This document shows positions 8,573-17,629 of a DNA stretch of 64,000 bases, one piece after another. The notes under the pieces are model-generated. The model was not told the origin of the DNA and searched no databases. It saw only the letters and a list, made by a program, of their open reading frames with translations. The position numbers were made by a program, and so were the translations under genes. The stretch is from an uncultured Alphaproteobacteria bacterium (lineage in GTDB: Bacteria; Pseudomonadota; Alphaproteobacteria; RF32; CAG-239): positions 1 to 64,000 of the forward strand of contig CAKQSV010000003.1 of assembly GCA_934273635.1 (NCBI GenBank). Direction: 5' to 3'. Position 1 is the first letter of the stretch. Each line of letters opens with the position of its first letter.

Positions 8573-9834
8573 TGATTGATGTATCCTTTGACTTTTTCAA
8601 CAATACCGTCAAGCACTTTGGCTTCTCCCGCCGCCCAGTTGTAGGCCAGACTACGCTTGGCGTCGAGCAAATCAGGACTCTCCAGAAGTTGGTGAACATT
8701 GCTGATGACCTCAGCGGCATCGGTCGCCTGAATAATGGCGTTGGCTTTTTGCGCGCGTTGCATCGCCTCGGTAAAGTTGTGCATGTAGGGACCGACAATA
8801 ACCGCGTCTTTCATGCGGGAAGGTTCCATAAAGTTTTGTCCGCCGTGCGGAATTAACGACCCACCGATGAAAACAATCGGGCATATACCATACCAAATGC
8901 CCAGTTCGCCGATAGTATCGGCAATGTAGACCTGCGTTTGCGCCGTAATCGGTTGTCCTGCCGAGCGCAGAGCCGTTTGCAGACCGAGTTCTTGTAATTG
9001 GTTTTGCACATCGGCGCCGCGTTGCGGGTGGCGCGGGGCGATAATCACCAACAAGTCGGGGAAGTCGGCGAATAATTTGGGCAGTTGCCGCCCGAGTTGA
9101 TATTCTTCATTGTCATGTGTGGAACTAATGCAAAACAGGCGGCGGTCACCGATTTGCGACATAATCTCGTTTTTTTTCGCCTCATCAACCGGTATGGGCA
9201 GTCCGGCAAACTTCAGGTTGCCGAGGCAGGTGGAATCGCGCGCGCCTAAAACTCGCAGGCGATAGGCGTCTTCTTCCGATTGTCCGAGGCAGAAAGTGAA
9301 ACACGATAAAAGTTCTTTGCTGATGTAGTCAAATTGTTGCCAACGTTTGAACGACTTGTTAGAAATGCGACCATTGACCAAAATCAGCGGAATATTCTTC
9401 TTTTTAATGGTGGAAAGCATCGCCGGCCAAAAGTCAGATTCAAACCACAACACCAAATCGGGTTGCCAATATTTGACAAAACGGTTGGTGAACGATGGAT
9501 TGTCGATAGGAATATACTGGTGAAAAGCCCGTTCCGGCAGGCGTTTGGCCATCAGGTCAGCCGAGGTCGTGGTGCCGGTGGTGACCATAACGTGAACATC
9601 GGGGCTGCTCTCAAGCAAGCGATTGATGAGCGGCAGCATTGAAACCGATTCTCCCACCGAAGCACCGTGAAACCATATCAATTTGCCCTCGGGGCGTTCT
9701 TTTTGCGGACGTCCAATACGCTCATTAAAACGTTTGACATCTTCTTTGCCGATTTCGATACGCTTTTGGATATAAGAGCGAATCACAAGGGGATATAAAA
9801 CACGAATAAGAGAATTGTAGATACCGATAAACAT
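8569..9834 (-). CDS. waaA: 3-deoxy-D-manno-octulosonic acid (Kdo) transferase
   Basis: 421 residues, usual for WaaA/KdtA. A short N-terminal hydrophobic stretch (YNSLIRVLYPLVI) anchors it in the inner membrane. The N-terminal GT-B half contains WFHGASVGESVSMLPLI, the motif with the catalytic Glu, and TTGTTTSADLM; the C-terminal nucleotide-sugar half contains ISSTHDNEE, APRHPQRG, and GGSLIPHGGQNFMEP, the CMP-Kdo-binding signature. It adds Kdo to lipid IVA. Gene start is two bases after the DUF374 acyltransferase stop and its end overlaps lpxK, indicating a single transcript. Confidence 0.95.
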   Translation of the reverse strand: MFIGIYNSLIRVLYPLVIRSYIQKRIEIGKEDVKRFNERIGRPQKERPEGKLIWFHGASVGESVSMLPLINRLLESSPDVHVMVTTGTTTSADLMAKRLPERAFHQYIPIDNPSFTNRFVKYWQPDLVLWFESDFWPAMLSTIKKKNIPLILVNGRISNKSFKRWQQFDYISKELLSCFTFCLGQSEEDAYRLRVLGARDSTCLGNLKFAGLPIPVDEAKKNEIMSQIGDRRLFCISSTHDNEEYQLGRQLPKLFADFPDLLVIIAPRHPQRGADVQNQLQELGLQTALRSAGQPITAQTQVYIADTIGELGIWYGICPIVFIGGSLIPHGGQNFMEPSRMKDAVIVGPYMHNFTEAMQRAQKANAIIQATDAAEVISNVHQLLESPDLLDAKRSLAYNWAAGEAKVLDGIVEKVKGYINQ

Positions 9835-9836
9835 TG

Positions 9837-10607
9837 TTATTGTCCTTGTAACGGATATTTTTTTGCACGGGCGGATGTGCCTTGTTCAACTTTGGGAAGA
9901 CCAAGCTCGGCGTCAATTTGCCATGTCAGCTCATTTAAGGCTTGTTCAATTTTGAGGCGCTGTTGCTCAAGTTGCTCTTCACTCAAGTTATCTGCCACCA
10001 AAAAAGGCTCGGTGGCGGCGGCAATTCCGCTGGAGAACAGGGGCGGTAAGAGCATTTTGTCCCAACTGTTGGCAAATTTAGCGCCTTTAACGCTATAAGT
10101 CATTCCGACAATGGGTTTGCCGCTCTTTTGGGCAAAGTATAAAGCGCTGTGCCCAAGTTGCATATTCGGACCTTTGGGACCGTCAGGACTGATGGTGATG
10201 GCGTTATTGTCTTGCAGTTCTCGCATAAGAGACAGGGCGGCGCTTCGGGCGTGTTCGTTGGTCGAACCGTCAATGACTTTAATGCCAAAGCGACGGAGCA
10301 CGGCGGCAATCAGGCGACCGTCTCGGTGGGGCGACACAAGCGCGCTCATCGGAAATTGTTTTTTATTTTTCCAAAAATAACAGGGGAGCAAACTACGTCC
10401 GTGCCAGATAATCAAAATGATGGCGCGGTGTTGGCGCCAAGCCTTATAAACTTCGGTCAAGCCGCGAATTTGCCATTTGGTGGTCAAGCCGACCAAACAA
10501 GCATAGGCGTATATCAAAAAGCCTATCAGTCCCGTTATCGGAGCCGAGGTCTCGAGCTTTTTCAAAAACTTTTTAATACGTTTACGCAAAGGGTAGGGTG
10601 AAGGCAT
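9837..10607 (-). CDS. DUF374 lysophospholipid acyltransferase-like protein
   Basis: 256 residues with an N-terminal hydrophobic segment near residues 22-40. IILIIWHGRSLLPCYFW supplies the acyltransferase His motif, followed by ALVSPHRDGRLIAAVLRRFG and the ISPDGPKGPNMQLGHSALYFA motif, which together mark the DUF374 branch of the PlsC/LPLAT superfamily. In Alphaproteobacteria this gene often precedes waaA and is thought to act in lipid A or phospholipid acylation; the acceptor here is not known. It lies 6 bases downstream of fliN and 2 bases upstream of waaA. Confidence 0.85.
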   Translation of the reverse strand: MPSPYPLRKRIKKFLKKLETSAPITGLIGFLIYAYACLVGLTTKWQIRGLTEVYKAWRQHRAIILIIWHGRSLLPCYFWKNKKQFPMSALVSPHRDGRLIAAVLRRFGIKVIDGSTNEHARSAALSLMRELQDNNAITISPDGPKGPNMQLGHSALYFAQKSGKPIVGMTYSVKGAKFANSWDKMLLPPLFSSGIAAATEPFLVADNLSEEQLEQQRLKIEQALNELTWQIDAELGLPKVEQGTSARAKKYPLQGQ

Positions 10608-10613
10608 TGTACT

Positions 10614-10868
10614 TTACCCCTTTTTAACCATGTCGGTCACGGAAATGCCGATGGTTTCGTTCTCGGTGATAACAACCTCGCCATGACCGATTAAAACATC
10701 GTTGGCATAAATATCTACGCAATCGTTGACATTGCGGTCGAGTTCAACAACCGCGCCTCGACCGAGCTTGAGTAGCTGATTGATGCGCAAATCGGCGGTG
10801 CCGAGTGTGACGGAAATATCAATATCAAACTCGTTATCATGAGAGCGGGTGTTGTCGGTTACGGACAT
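10614..10868 (-). CDS. fliN: FliN/YscQ-family (SpoA domain) motor-switch-like protein
   Basis: 84 residues, essentially one SpoA domain: the strand IDISVTLGTADLRINQLLKL, then GRGAVVELDRNVNDCVDIYAN, and VLIGHGEVVITENETIGISVTD, all hallmarks of FliN (C-ring of the flagellar switch) and its type III secretion homologues. It is the first gene of a lipid A operon and no other flagellar or type III secretion gene is in the window. Length matches the core domain without the usual FliN N-terminal extension. Whether it works in a motor encoded elsewhere or has been recruited to another job cannot be told. Confidence 0.8.
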   Translation of the reverse strand: MSVTDNTRSHDNEFDIDISVTLGTADLRINQLLKLGRGAVVELDRNVNDCVDIYANDVLIGHGEVVITENETIGISVTDMVKKG

Positions 10869-11027
10869 ATTATCTTAACTCCTTTGCTGTTGACATTATC
10901 ATACTCAATTTTTTTTATTCTTCAAATATTATAACGGTATTCCACAAATTTTATGCGGCGGATTGTGGATTAGTGGTTTTGGTGGTTGCGGAGGAGAGAA
11001 AAAAAGCATATTTTTAGGCTCGGGCTG

Positions 11028-11058
11028 TTGCAGTTTGCAATACGCTCTCTTATATAAT
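11028..11058 (+). promoter_or_regulatory. Probable sigma70-type promoter of lon
   Basis: TTGCAG at 11028-11033 is followed, 17-19 bases later, by TATATAAT at 11051-11058, about 35 bases before the lon start codon. Both hexamers are close to the sigma70 consensus. No heat-shock (sigma32) type sequence was recognised, which is notable because lon is often heat-inducible. The ribosome-binding site GAGG is at 11080-11083. Confidence 0.5.
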
Positions 11059-11092
11059 TATTGGTGTACTTTATTTATCGAGGATGAAGAAT

Positions 11093-13474
11093 ATGGTTGC
11101 AAAAATAAAAACGTATCCGGTTTTGCCGCTGCGTGATATTGTTGTCTATCCTAAAATGATTGTTCCGTTGTTTGTGGGGCGCGAAAAATCTATCCGCGCG
11201 CTGCAGAGCGTGGTTGAAGGCGAGCAAAGCGTGGTGTTGCTGACGCAGAAAAACGCCACGGTTGAAGACCCGACCAATGATGATGTTTATCATGTCGGAA
11301 CAATGGGGACGATTTTGCAACTGCTCAAGTTGCCCGACGGCACGGTTAAGGTTTTGATTGAGGGCGTGGAGCGCGTTAAGGTTAAGAAGTTTGTTGATAA
11401 TCCCGATTTTATGGAAGTTAAAGTCGATATGTTGCCGCAAGTCGATGAAGTCGGGGATGAAATTGAGGCTATGGCGCGCGCCGTGGTTTCTCAGTTTGAA
11501 GAATATGTTAAACTCTCTAAAAAAATTCCGCCCGAGGTTTTGGTCGCTGTTAATCAAATTGAAGATTACGGCAAGTTGGCTGATACCATCGCCTCGCATT
11601 TGGCGTTGAAAATCGCCGATAAGCAGGCTTTGCTTGAAGGACAGACGTTGCAGGAGCGATTTGAGAAGATTCTGGGCTTTATGGATGCCGAAATCACATT
11701 GCTTGAAGTGGAAAACAAGATTAAGAGCCGCGTTAAAAAGCAAATGGAAAAAAGCCAAAAAGAATATTATCTCAACGAGCAGATGAAAGCAATCCAAAAA
11801 GAGCTCGGAGACGGTGACGAGGCGGACGAAATTAATGAATATATGAGCAAAATCGAGAAGACAAAGCTCTCAAAAGAAGCCAAAGAAAAGGCTTTGTCCG
11901 AAGTTAAAAAGCTCAAGTCAATGAGCACAATGTCATCTGAAGCCACGGTTGTGCGCAACTATCTGGACTGGATATTGGATATTCCGTGGAAAAAGCCTTC
12001 TAAAGTGAATAAAGACCTGAACAAGGCTATGGAGATTTTGGAGGCGGATCACTACGGTTTGGATAAGGTGAAAGAGCGTATCGCCGAGTATTTGGCGGTG
12101 CAGGCGCGCGCCAACAAAATCAAAGGACCTATTTTGTGCCTTGTCGGACCTCCGGGCGTGGGCAAAACCTCGTTGGGACGCTCGATTGCCAAGGCAACGG
12201 GGCGCAATTTTGTGCGGGCGTCGTTGGGCGGTATGCGTGACGAGGCCGAAATCAGAGGACATCGCCGCACCTATATCGGCTCAATGCCCGGGAAAATTAT
12301 TAAAGGGATGAAAAAAGCCGGAACATCCAACCCGCTGTTTTTGCTTGATGAAATTGATAAGTTGGGCAATGATTGGCGCGGTGACCCGAGCTCGGCGTTG
12401 TTGGAGGTGTTAGACCCCGAGCAGAACGCCACCTTTAATGATCACTATTTGGAAGTCGATTATGATTTGTCGGATGTGATGTTTGTGACAACGGCAAATT
12501 CTTTGGATATGCCGCGGCCGTTGTTGGACAGAATGGAGATTATCCGCCTGTCGGGGTATACCGAAGATGAGAAAATCGAGATAGCCAAACGTCACCTGAT
12601 TCCGAAGATTTTTGAGGAAAACGCCGTTAAGCCAACCGAGTTGTATATTACCGATGAGGCTATTCGCGATATTATTCGTTATTATACCCGCGAGGCCGGT
12701 GTGCGTAACTTGGAGCGCGAGTTGGCAACCATTGCGCGCAAGGCGGTTAAGGATATTTTAACAGCAGAAGACAAAACCTCTAAGATTACGGTTGATGACG
12801 CCAATATTGAGACTTATCTGGGGGTAAAGAAATTTCACTATGGTGTGGCTGAAGAAAAAGACCATATCGGCGTGACCACCGGTTTGGCTTGGACGGAAGT
12901 CGGCGGAGATATTCTGTTTATTGAGGCTGTGGATATGCCCGGTAAAGGGAATATTAAACAGACCGGTAAATTGGGCGATGTGATGAAGGAGTCTATTGAA
13001 ACCGCGTTTTCGGTGGTGCGTTCACACTCGCGTGATTTGGGAATAGAGCCCGAAGTTTTTGAAAAAACGGATATTCACGTTCATGTGCCTGAGGGTGCAA
13101 CACCAAAGGACGGTCCGTCGGCCGGTATCGCCATGTATACGACATTGGTTTCGGTACTGACCAAAATTCCGGTGCGCAAGGATGTGGCGATGACCGGTGA
13201 AATTACCCTGCAAGGACGGGTTCTGCCTATCGGCGGACTGAAAGAAAAGCTGTTGTCAGCTTTGCGCGGCGGTATCAAAACCGTGATTATTCCGCAAGAA
13301 AACGTTAAGGATTTGGCAGAAATTCCCGATAATGTCAAAGAGGGACTGAAGATTATTCCGGTTTCGGAAGTTTCGGAAGTTTTGAAAATTGCGTTGAACG
13401 GGGAGTTGAAACCTTTGCCGCCGGTATCGTTGCTCTGTGGTGACAAGTCGCAGGCGCAGGCTTTGACCAACTGA
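11093..13474 (+). CDS. lon: ATP-dependent endopeptidase Lon
   Basis: About 793 residues. The start at 11093 is preferred to 11084 because GAGG abuts the upstream ATG but sits 9 bases from this one. Domain order is typical of Lon A: N-terminal LAN domain (PVLPLRDIVVYPKMIVPL), a coiled-coil region with KEYYLNEQMKAIQKELG, an AAA+ ATPase with Walker A GPPGVGKTS and Walker B LFLLDEIDKLG, the sensor segment, and a C-terminal protease with the catalytic Ser in PKDGPSAGIAM and Lys in GGLKEKLLSALRGG. It degrades misfolded and regulatory proteins in the cytoplasm. It is monocistronic, with a promoter upstream and a bidirectional terminator downstream. Confidence 0.97.
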   Translation: MVAKIKTYPVLPLRDIVVYPKMIVPLFVGREKSIRALQSVVEGEQSVVLLTQKNATVEDPTNDDVYHVGTMGTILQLLKLPDGTVKVLIEGVERVKVKKFVDNPDFMEVKVDMLPQVDEVGDEIEAMARAVVSQFEEYVKLSKKIPPEVLVAVNQIEDYGKLADTIASHLALKIADKQALLEGQTLQERFEKILGFMDAEITLLEVENKIKSRVKKQMEKSQKEYYLNEQMKAIQKELGDGDEADEINEYMSKIEKTKLSKEAKEKALSEVKKLKSMSTMSSEATVVRNYLDWILDIPWKKPSKVNKDLNKAMEILEADHYGLDKVKERIAEYLAVQARANKIKGPILCLVGPPGVGKTSLGRSIAKATGRNFVRASLGGMRDEAEIRGHRRTYIGSMPGKIIKGMKKAGTSNPLFLLDEIDKLGNDWRGDPSSALLEVLDPEQNATFNDHYLEVDYDLSDVMFVTTANSLDMPRPLLDRMEIIRLSGYTEDEKIEIAKRHLIPKIFEENAVKPTELYITDEAIRDIIRYYTREAGVRNLERELATIARKAVKDILTAEDKTSKITVDDANIETYLGVKKFHYGVAEEKDHIGVTTGLAWTEVGGDILFIEAVDMPGKGNIKQTGKLGDVMKESIETAFSVVRSHSRDLGIEPEVFEKTDIHVHVPEGATPKDGPSAGIAMYTTLVSVLTKIPVRKDVAMTGEITLQGRVLPIGGLKEKLLSALRGGIKTVIIPQENVKDLAEIPDNVKEGLKIIPVSEVSEVLKIALNGELKPLPPVSLLCGDKSQAQALTN

Positions 13475-13496
13475 GTTTTGATGTTAAGGTAAAAAT

Positions 13497-13537
13497 AAAG
13501 GACTGTGAGACACAAGTTTCGCAGTCCTTTATTTTTG
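13497..13537. terminator. Bidirectional intrinsic terminator between lon and the convergent cysteine-rich gene
   Basis: The arms AAAGGACTGTGAGA and TTTCGCAGTCCTTT form a GC-containing hairpin (13497-13530) followed by TATTTTT on the plus strand. A-rich sequence on the other side (AAAAATAAAG) gives a T-tract for the minus strand. It can serve both convergent genes. Confidence 0.85.
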
Positions 13538-13553
13538 AGGCTATCTTAAAAAA

Positions 13554-14294
13554 TTATTGGCTGACGCTGTCGACAGTATCGCTGTCGGACTTGTCATCTG
13601 CTTCTTCACTATTGCACTCGGCATAGTATTTTACATGGTTGAAGAGGCAATAATCTTGGGAATATTTGGCTCCCGATTTTTCGCAACGTTTGTTATAACC
13701 GGCGTCGCAAGCGCAAGAGGCATAATAAATATCGCCGTTGAACGAGCAACTGTCACCGGTACCGTGCAGGCGGTAGCTTGAATTGCATTTGGCATAGCTG
13801 GACGAGCACATACAACCGGTATAATAGCGGGTTTCATGGCGGGTGCCACTGGCGTCATAATATTTTTCAGCGCAATAGTTGATTTCGTTATAACTGAACT
13901 TGCCGGTGCAGGTTTCGCGACCAGGACCTTTGGGATATTCGGTCTCGCTGCAAACACAACGGTAGCGACCGCCACAGGTTTCACTACTGGGAACGGTACG
14001 CCCTGAGCACAGCCCCGGCATAACATAGGCATAACGTGCCGAGCAGCAAGTGTCGGTGTAATCGGGGCTCAGCGGACACAACAGACCGGGGAGCTCTCCA
14101 CCTTTGCAGGAATCAGCCCTAACGCCAAAACCTTGTGCGAGGCACTCCTTGGCAAACTCTCCGTCAACATTGGCGTCTTTACTTTGGTTGGCAATGTCAT
14201 CGGTGTTCAAAATAAAATTGACGCCGGCGAACGCTTGTGTGGCTGCAAGGGTTTGACAAGCGAGAATAACGGCTAAATAAGAGTTTTTTATCAT
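13554..14294 (-). CDS. Cysteine-rich secreted protein (stand-alone N-terminal module)
   Basis: 246 residues. The first ~23 residues (MIKNSYLAVILACQTLAATQ...) form a signal peptide. The mature part is dense in cysteines (CC, CxC and C-x-C-x-C spacings) and aligns by eye with the N-terminal half of the 904-residue cysteine-rich protein: CLAQGFGVRADSC matches its CASLGYAIPVSAC, and YYTGCMCSSSYAKC matches YYSGCCPNSYVEC. Unlike that paralogue it ends in an acidic tail (EEADDKSDSDTVDSVSQ) with no DUF1566-like domain. It is convergent with lon across a shared terminator. An exported disulfide-rich protein; function unknown. Confidence 0.8.
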   Translation of the reverse strand: MIKNSYLAVILACQTLAATQAFAGVNFILNTDDIANQSKDANVDGEFAKECLAQGFGVRADSCKGGELPGLLCPLSPDYTDTCCSARYAYVMPGLCSGRTVPSSETCGGRYRCVCSETEYPKGPGRETCTGKFSYNEINYCAEKYYDASGTRHETRYYTGCMCSSSYAKCNSSYRLHGTGDSCSFNGDIYYASCACDAGYNKRCEKSGAKYSQDYCLFNHVKYYAECNSEEADDKSDSDTVDSVSQ

Positions 14295-14404
14295 GATAAA
14301 TTTCCGATAATGTTATGTTTTTCTTTGTTTATAGCATAAATCAGCGCTATTGTCTAACGGTTTTATAACAAAAAATCGTTAAGAAAGCCTTGCAAAAACA
14401 ATCA

Positions 14405-15754
14405 TTACATAAAGTGGCGGATGTGCAGATAAAGCGCGGCGATACCAACACTACCCAACATGACCGGAATTGACCACAGCAAAAAGCGCATAAAGTGAAT
14501 CGGGTGACCGTCACGTTGGGCAATGCCCGCCACAATCACATTAGCCGACGCCGCAATCAACGAGCCGTTGCCGCCATAGCATGAGCCGAGGGACAGAGCC
14601 CACCATACCGGCATCATCGCCTCGCGTCCGCCCATATCAGCCTCAATGGTTTTGACCAAAGGAATCATGGTGGCGACAAACGGAATATTATCAATGGCCG
14701 TAGAGACAAATGCCGAAGCCCAAACCACCAACATGGTGGCTTTTTCGATGCTGCCGTTAGCCATTTGACTGAAGTGGTGTCCCATAATTTGCAACACGCC
14801 GGATTCTTCCAAACCATAGACAATAACAAACAAACCGGCAAAGAAAAATATGGTTGTCCAATCCACAAACGAGAAGGCTTCTTCAACCAATTTATCGCGC
14901 TCGGAGTGAGATTTTCCCAATGAATAAATAAACAGCAGCACAGCGGCGCCAAAAATGGCGATTGTGCCATTGGCAATATGCAACTCTTCCGCCGCAATAA
15001 AGCCGCTGATGACGCAAGCCAACACCGCGACCGACTGTTTGAGCAATTTGGCGTCGGTTATCATATCGTGCGGGTTCATCTTTAACACTTCAATGCGTTT
15101 GCGTTTGGTGGTTTTGAGTTTGCGTCCGTAAACCAGATAAAATGCTAAGATTAAAACCGCCATAGTTATCAAGACCATGGGGGTCAACTCACTGACAAAG
15201 TCCATGAACGAGAGATTGATTGCCGAGCCGATTAAAATGTTCGGAGGGTCGCCGATAAGAGTGGCCGTACCGCCGATGTTGGAGGAGAAAATTTCTAATA
15301 TAAGATAAGGGTAGGGGGTGATGTCTAATTTGTGGCAAATCTGAATAGTCACAGGAGCAATCAGTAACACCGTGGTGACGTTATCAAGCCCCGCCGACAG
15401 CAAAGCCGTAATGCCAGCCAAGACAATCAGCAAGCCGTTGGGGTTGGCTTTGGCTTTTTGCACCGCCCAGATAGCCAAAAACTGAAACACACCCGACTTT
15501 TCGGCAATACCTACAATTATCATCATACCGATAAGTAAGGTCAGGGTATTAAAGTCAACACCGCTGAGAGCTTGCTTTTGGGTTAAGACGCCGGTAAAAA
15601 TCATCGCGCCGGTGCCAAGCAGAGCAACAACCGCGCGGTTGAGCTTTTCGGTGAATAAAATAAGGTAGACAATGACCAAAATGGTGGAAGAAACAATTTT
15701 TGGGTCAAGCCCGAAAATGATGTTCGAGGTGTTGGCTAAAATTTCTGCGGACAT
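14405..15754 (-). CDS. NhaD/ArsB/SLC13-type ion transporter (P-protein-like)
   Basis: 449 residues with about eleven or twelve hydrophobic segments. Features of the ion-transporter superfamily are visible: GVDFNTLTLLIGMMIIVGIAE, LSAGLDNVTTVLLIAPV, NIGGTATLIGDPPNIL (the conserved re-entrant motif), SAFVSTAIDNIPFVATMIPL, and GSCYGGNGSLIAASANVI. The paired D-N-[VI]-[TP] segments are shared by ArsB, NhaD and the human P protein. It is probably a Na+/H+ antiporter or anion/arsenite-type permease of the inner membrane; substrate is not resolved. It appears monocistronic; no arsenic genes are nearby. Confidence 0.85.
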   Translation of the reverse strand: MSAEILANTSNIIFGLDPKIVSSTILVIVYLILFTEKLNRAVVALLGTGAMIFTGVLTQKQALSGVDFNTLTLLIGMMIIVGIAEKSGVFQFLAIWAVQKAKANPNGLLIVLAGITALLSAGLDNVTTVLLIAPVTIQICHKLDITPYPYLILEIFSSNIGGTATLIGDPPNILIGSAINLSFMDFVSELTPMVLITMAVLILAFYLVYGRKLKTTKRKRIEVLKMNPHDMITDAKLLKQSVAVLACVISGFIAAEELHIANGTIAIFGAAVLLFIYSLGKSHSERDKLVEEAFSFVDWTTIFFFAGLFVIVYGLEESGVLQIMGHHFSQMANGSIEKATMLVVWASAFVSTAIDNIPFVATMIPLVKTIEADMGGREAMMPVWWALSLGSCYGGNGSLIAASANVIVAGIAQRDGHPIHFMRFLLWSIPVMLGSVGIAALYLHIRHFM

Positions 15755-15825
15755 ATCAAAATTCTCCTATATTGTCGCTAATATAGGCATGGATTACCGA
15801 TTAATAAAGTGATATTTGCGAATTT

Positions 15826-16566
15826 TCAGTCGTTTTGTTGATTAGTTGGTAGGTTTAGGTGATTGATAACGCCGTATAAGGTGTTGAGTTCTTGCTCGGT
15901 AATGTCGGCGCGGGTAAATATATTGCGCAAGTTTATTGTCATGCGGCGGCGTTTTTCTTCTTGTTTGAAAATGCCGCTCGGCTCTAATTTTTGTTCCAAC
16001 GCTTGCAAAAACAGCAAAGTTTTTTCTTTGTCGGCAAATGCGGTTTTGCCTAGCTCAAAGTGTTCTGCCGGCGCTTGGATATGTTGTTGATACCACTCAT
16101 AGCCCACCAACAGCACCGCCTGCGACAAGTTGAGCGAGCAATGCTCGGGGTTGAGCGGAATTTCAATAATCTCGTTGCTTAAACATACATCGTCATTATG
16201 TAGTCCGGTACGTTCAGGACCAAATAAAATGCCGTAGCGGCGAGGGTGTTCGCAAATTTTTTGCGCGGCGAAACGGGCGGTGCAAACCGGCTTTATCATG
16301 CCGCGGCGGCGGGCTGTGGTGGCGTAAATATAGTCACAATCGGCAACCGCCTCGGAGGTGGTGTTATAAATTTTGGCGTTTTGCAGAATTATATCCGCTC
16401 CGGATGAGGCGGAGATGGCTTTATCTGACAAGTGAGATTCTTTGGGTGCGACAAGGCGCATTTCGTACACGCCGCAATTTAGCATGGCTCGCGCCGCCAT
16501 ACCAATGTTTTCCGCCAACTGCGGATTGACTAAAATAAAAACCGGTTGGTTATTCGGGGAGGTCAT
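15826..16566 (-). CDS. trmJ: tRNA (cytidine/uridine-2'-O-)-methyltransferase TrmJ
   Basis: 246 residues, a SPOUT (SpoU) methyltransferase. The conserved motifs are FILVNPQLAENIGMAARAMLNCG at the start, YGILFGPERTGLHNDDVCLS, and EIPLNPEHCSLNLSQAVLLVGYEW, which make the knotted SAM-binding site. The C-terminal extension after residue ~175 is typical of TrmJ, which methylates position 32 of several tRNAs. Its start overlaps the preceding small gene by 17 bases, suggesting co-translation with the two exported proteins upstream. Confidence 0.92.
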   Translation of the reverse strand: MTSPNNQPVFILVNPQLAENIGMAARAMLNCGVYEMRLVAPKESHLSDKAISASSGADIILQNAKIYNTTSEAVADCDYIYATTARRRGMIKPVCTARFAAQKICEHPRRYGILFGPERTGLHNDDVCLSNEIIEIPLNPEHCSLNLSQAVLLVGYEWYQQHIQAPAEHFELGKTAFADKEKTLLFLQALEQKLEPSGIFKQEEKRRRMTINLRNIFTRADITEQELNTLYGVINHLNLPTNQQND

Positions 16567-16921
16567 CGTAAGTATACATCTTTGGGGTTAAAAATTCTTC
16601 AAGAGCCTGTTTGTCGTCAACATTAATTTTAATCGGCTCGGGCTCAGGCTCACCTTGTTTGACAGCCACACGACGGTTGATGCGGTTTTGAGCGTCAACC
16701 AACGCTTGCGCCTCTTTGCTTGTCAGGCTTTTGGCAGTGCGGCGCGCATCTTCAATAATCGGCGTGGTCATTTCAACGTATTGTTCCGGTTTGACCACGT
16801 TTAGTCTGGAGGCGAGTTCTTCCAAGTCTACTGCTTCATCAACATATTCGTCATCGGCGGCAACGGCAACCGACACACTCAGACTTAATGCGCAAACCGT
16901 GGTTAGAAAAAGTTTGGTCAT
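16550..16921 (-). CDS. Small exported protein of unknown function
   Basis: 123 residues. The N-terminus MTKLFLTTVCALSLSVSVAVAA is a clear signal peptide with an AxA cleavage site. The mature ~100 residues are acidic and mostly helical (LEELASRLN, AQALVDAQNRINRR), with a PEPEPIKI linker and a short C-terminal YTYDDLPE. No known domain recognised. It lies two bases downstream of another exported protein and overlaps trmJ, so the three form one operon. A periplasmic partner of the 200-residue neighbour is possible but only inferred from adjacency. Confidence 0.75.
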   Translation of the reverse strand: MTKLFLTTVCALSLSVSVAVAADDEYVDEAVDLEELASRLNVVKPEQYVEMTTPIIEDARRTAKSLTSKEAQALVDAQNRINRRVAVKQGEPEPEPIKINVDDKQALEEFLTPKMYTYDDLPE

Positions 16922-16923
16922 GG

Positions 16924-17523
16924 TTAGTCCGTCCCTAATATATCCATCGTATTGAAGACCATATTGTTAATGTCAAGTCCGGTGCCGTCTTCAAAGCTGT
17001 TCATCAGCATTTTGAAACTTTCGCTCAAAGGATCTTTGGCGTTATTCACATCGGCAAAGCTCTTTTCCAGACGTTTTTTGTAGTTTTGCGGCATATTTTT
17101 GATGTTTTGGTCGTAGCTGTCAGGAATTTTGTAGCCCATTTTGCGCAAATGTTCCGTAAACACAACCATATTGTGACGATTAACTTCCGGCATTAACAAT
17201 TCTTGACCTTGAGCGTCGCCCCAAGAGGTGGCCTCGCCAATATAATTAAGTTTGCCGTGCTGACCCGAGCCACGCCAGGTTTTGACGCCACTGGTGTCGC
17301 GCGCTTTAGCCCACGGATCAACGGGGAGAATTTCGCCGCCGTTGGAGTTGGTGGCATAAGCCGGCGCCGTGGTCGCGTTGCTCGCGGGGGTCGGGTCGGT
17401 CGCCACTTCTTCAAAATATCCTTCATTGGGGTGAACCCACGGATTTGCCGGCAACTGCGCCCATGCTACAGATGTCAGGCTCAAACAGCCTAGTAATGCT
17501 GCTGTTGCAAAGTATTTATTCAT
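16924..17523 (-). CDS. Exported protein of unknown function
   Basis: About 199 residues from the ATG at 17523, which has GGAGG five bases upstream; an in-frame ATG four codons earlier overlaps that site. MNKYFATAALLGCLSLTSVAWA is a signal peptide. The mature protein begins PANPWVHPNEGYFEE, has a repeat-like PVDPWAKARDTSG, and a C-terminal helical region (HNMVVFTEHLRKMGYKIPD...). No cysteines in the mature part. It is the first gene of the operon with the 123-residue exported protein and trmJ. Function not recognised. Confidence 0.75.
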   Translation of the reverse strand: MNKYFATAALLGCLSLTSVAWAQLPANPWVHPNEGYFEEVATDPTPASNATTAPAYATNSNGGEILPVDPWAKARDTSGVKTWRGSGQHGKLNYIGEATSWGDAQGQELLMPEVNRHNMVVFTEHLRKMGYKIPDSYDQNIKNMPQNYKKRLEKSFADVNNAKDPLSESFKMLMNSFEDGTGLDINNMVFNTMDILGTD

Positions 17524-17629
17524 GGCGGCCTCCATCGCTAAAGTCCTTCTTATTATCTATAATACTATATTTTTATTAAAAATAATAGTTACAATTACGT
17601 TACATATTGCTAAACTTAAACAATAATGG

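Noticed and set aside
11075..11797. 240-codon open frame antisense to lon
   Set aside because: Lon is unambiguous on the plus strand; the antisense frame has the composition of a shadow and no start signal.
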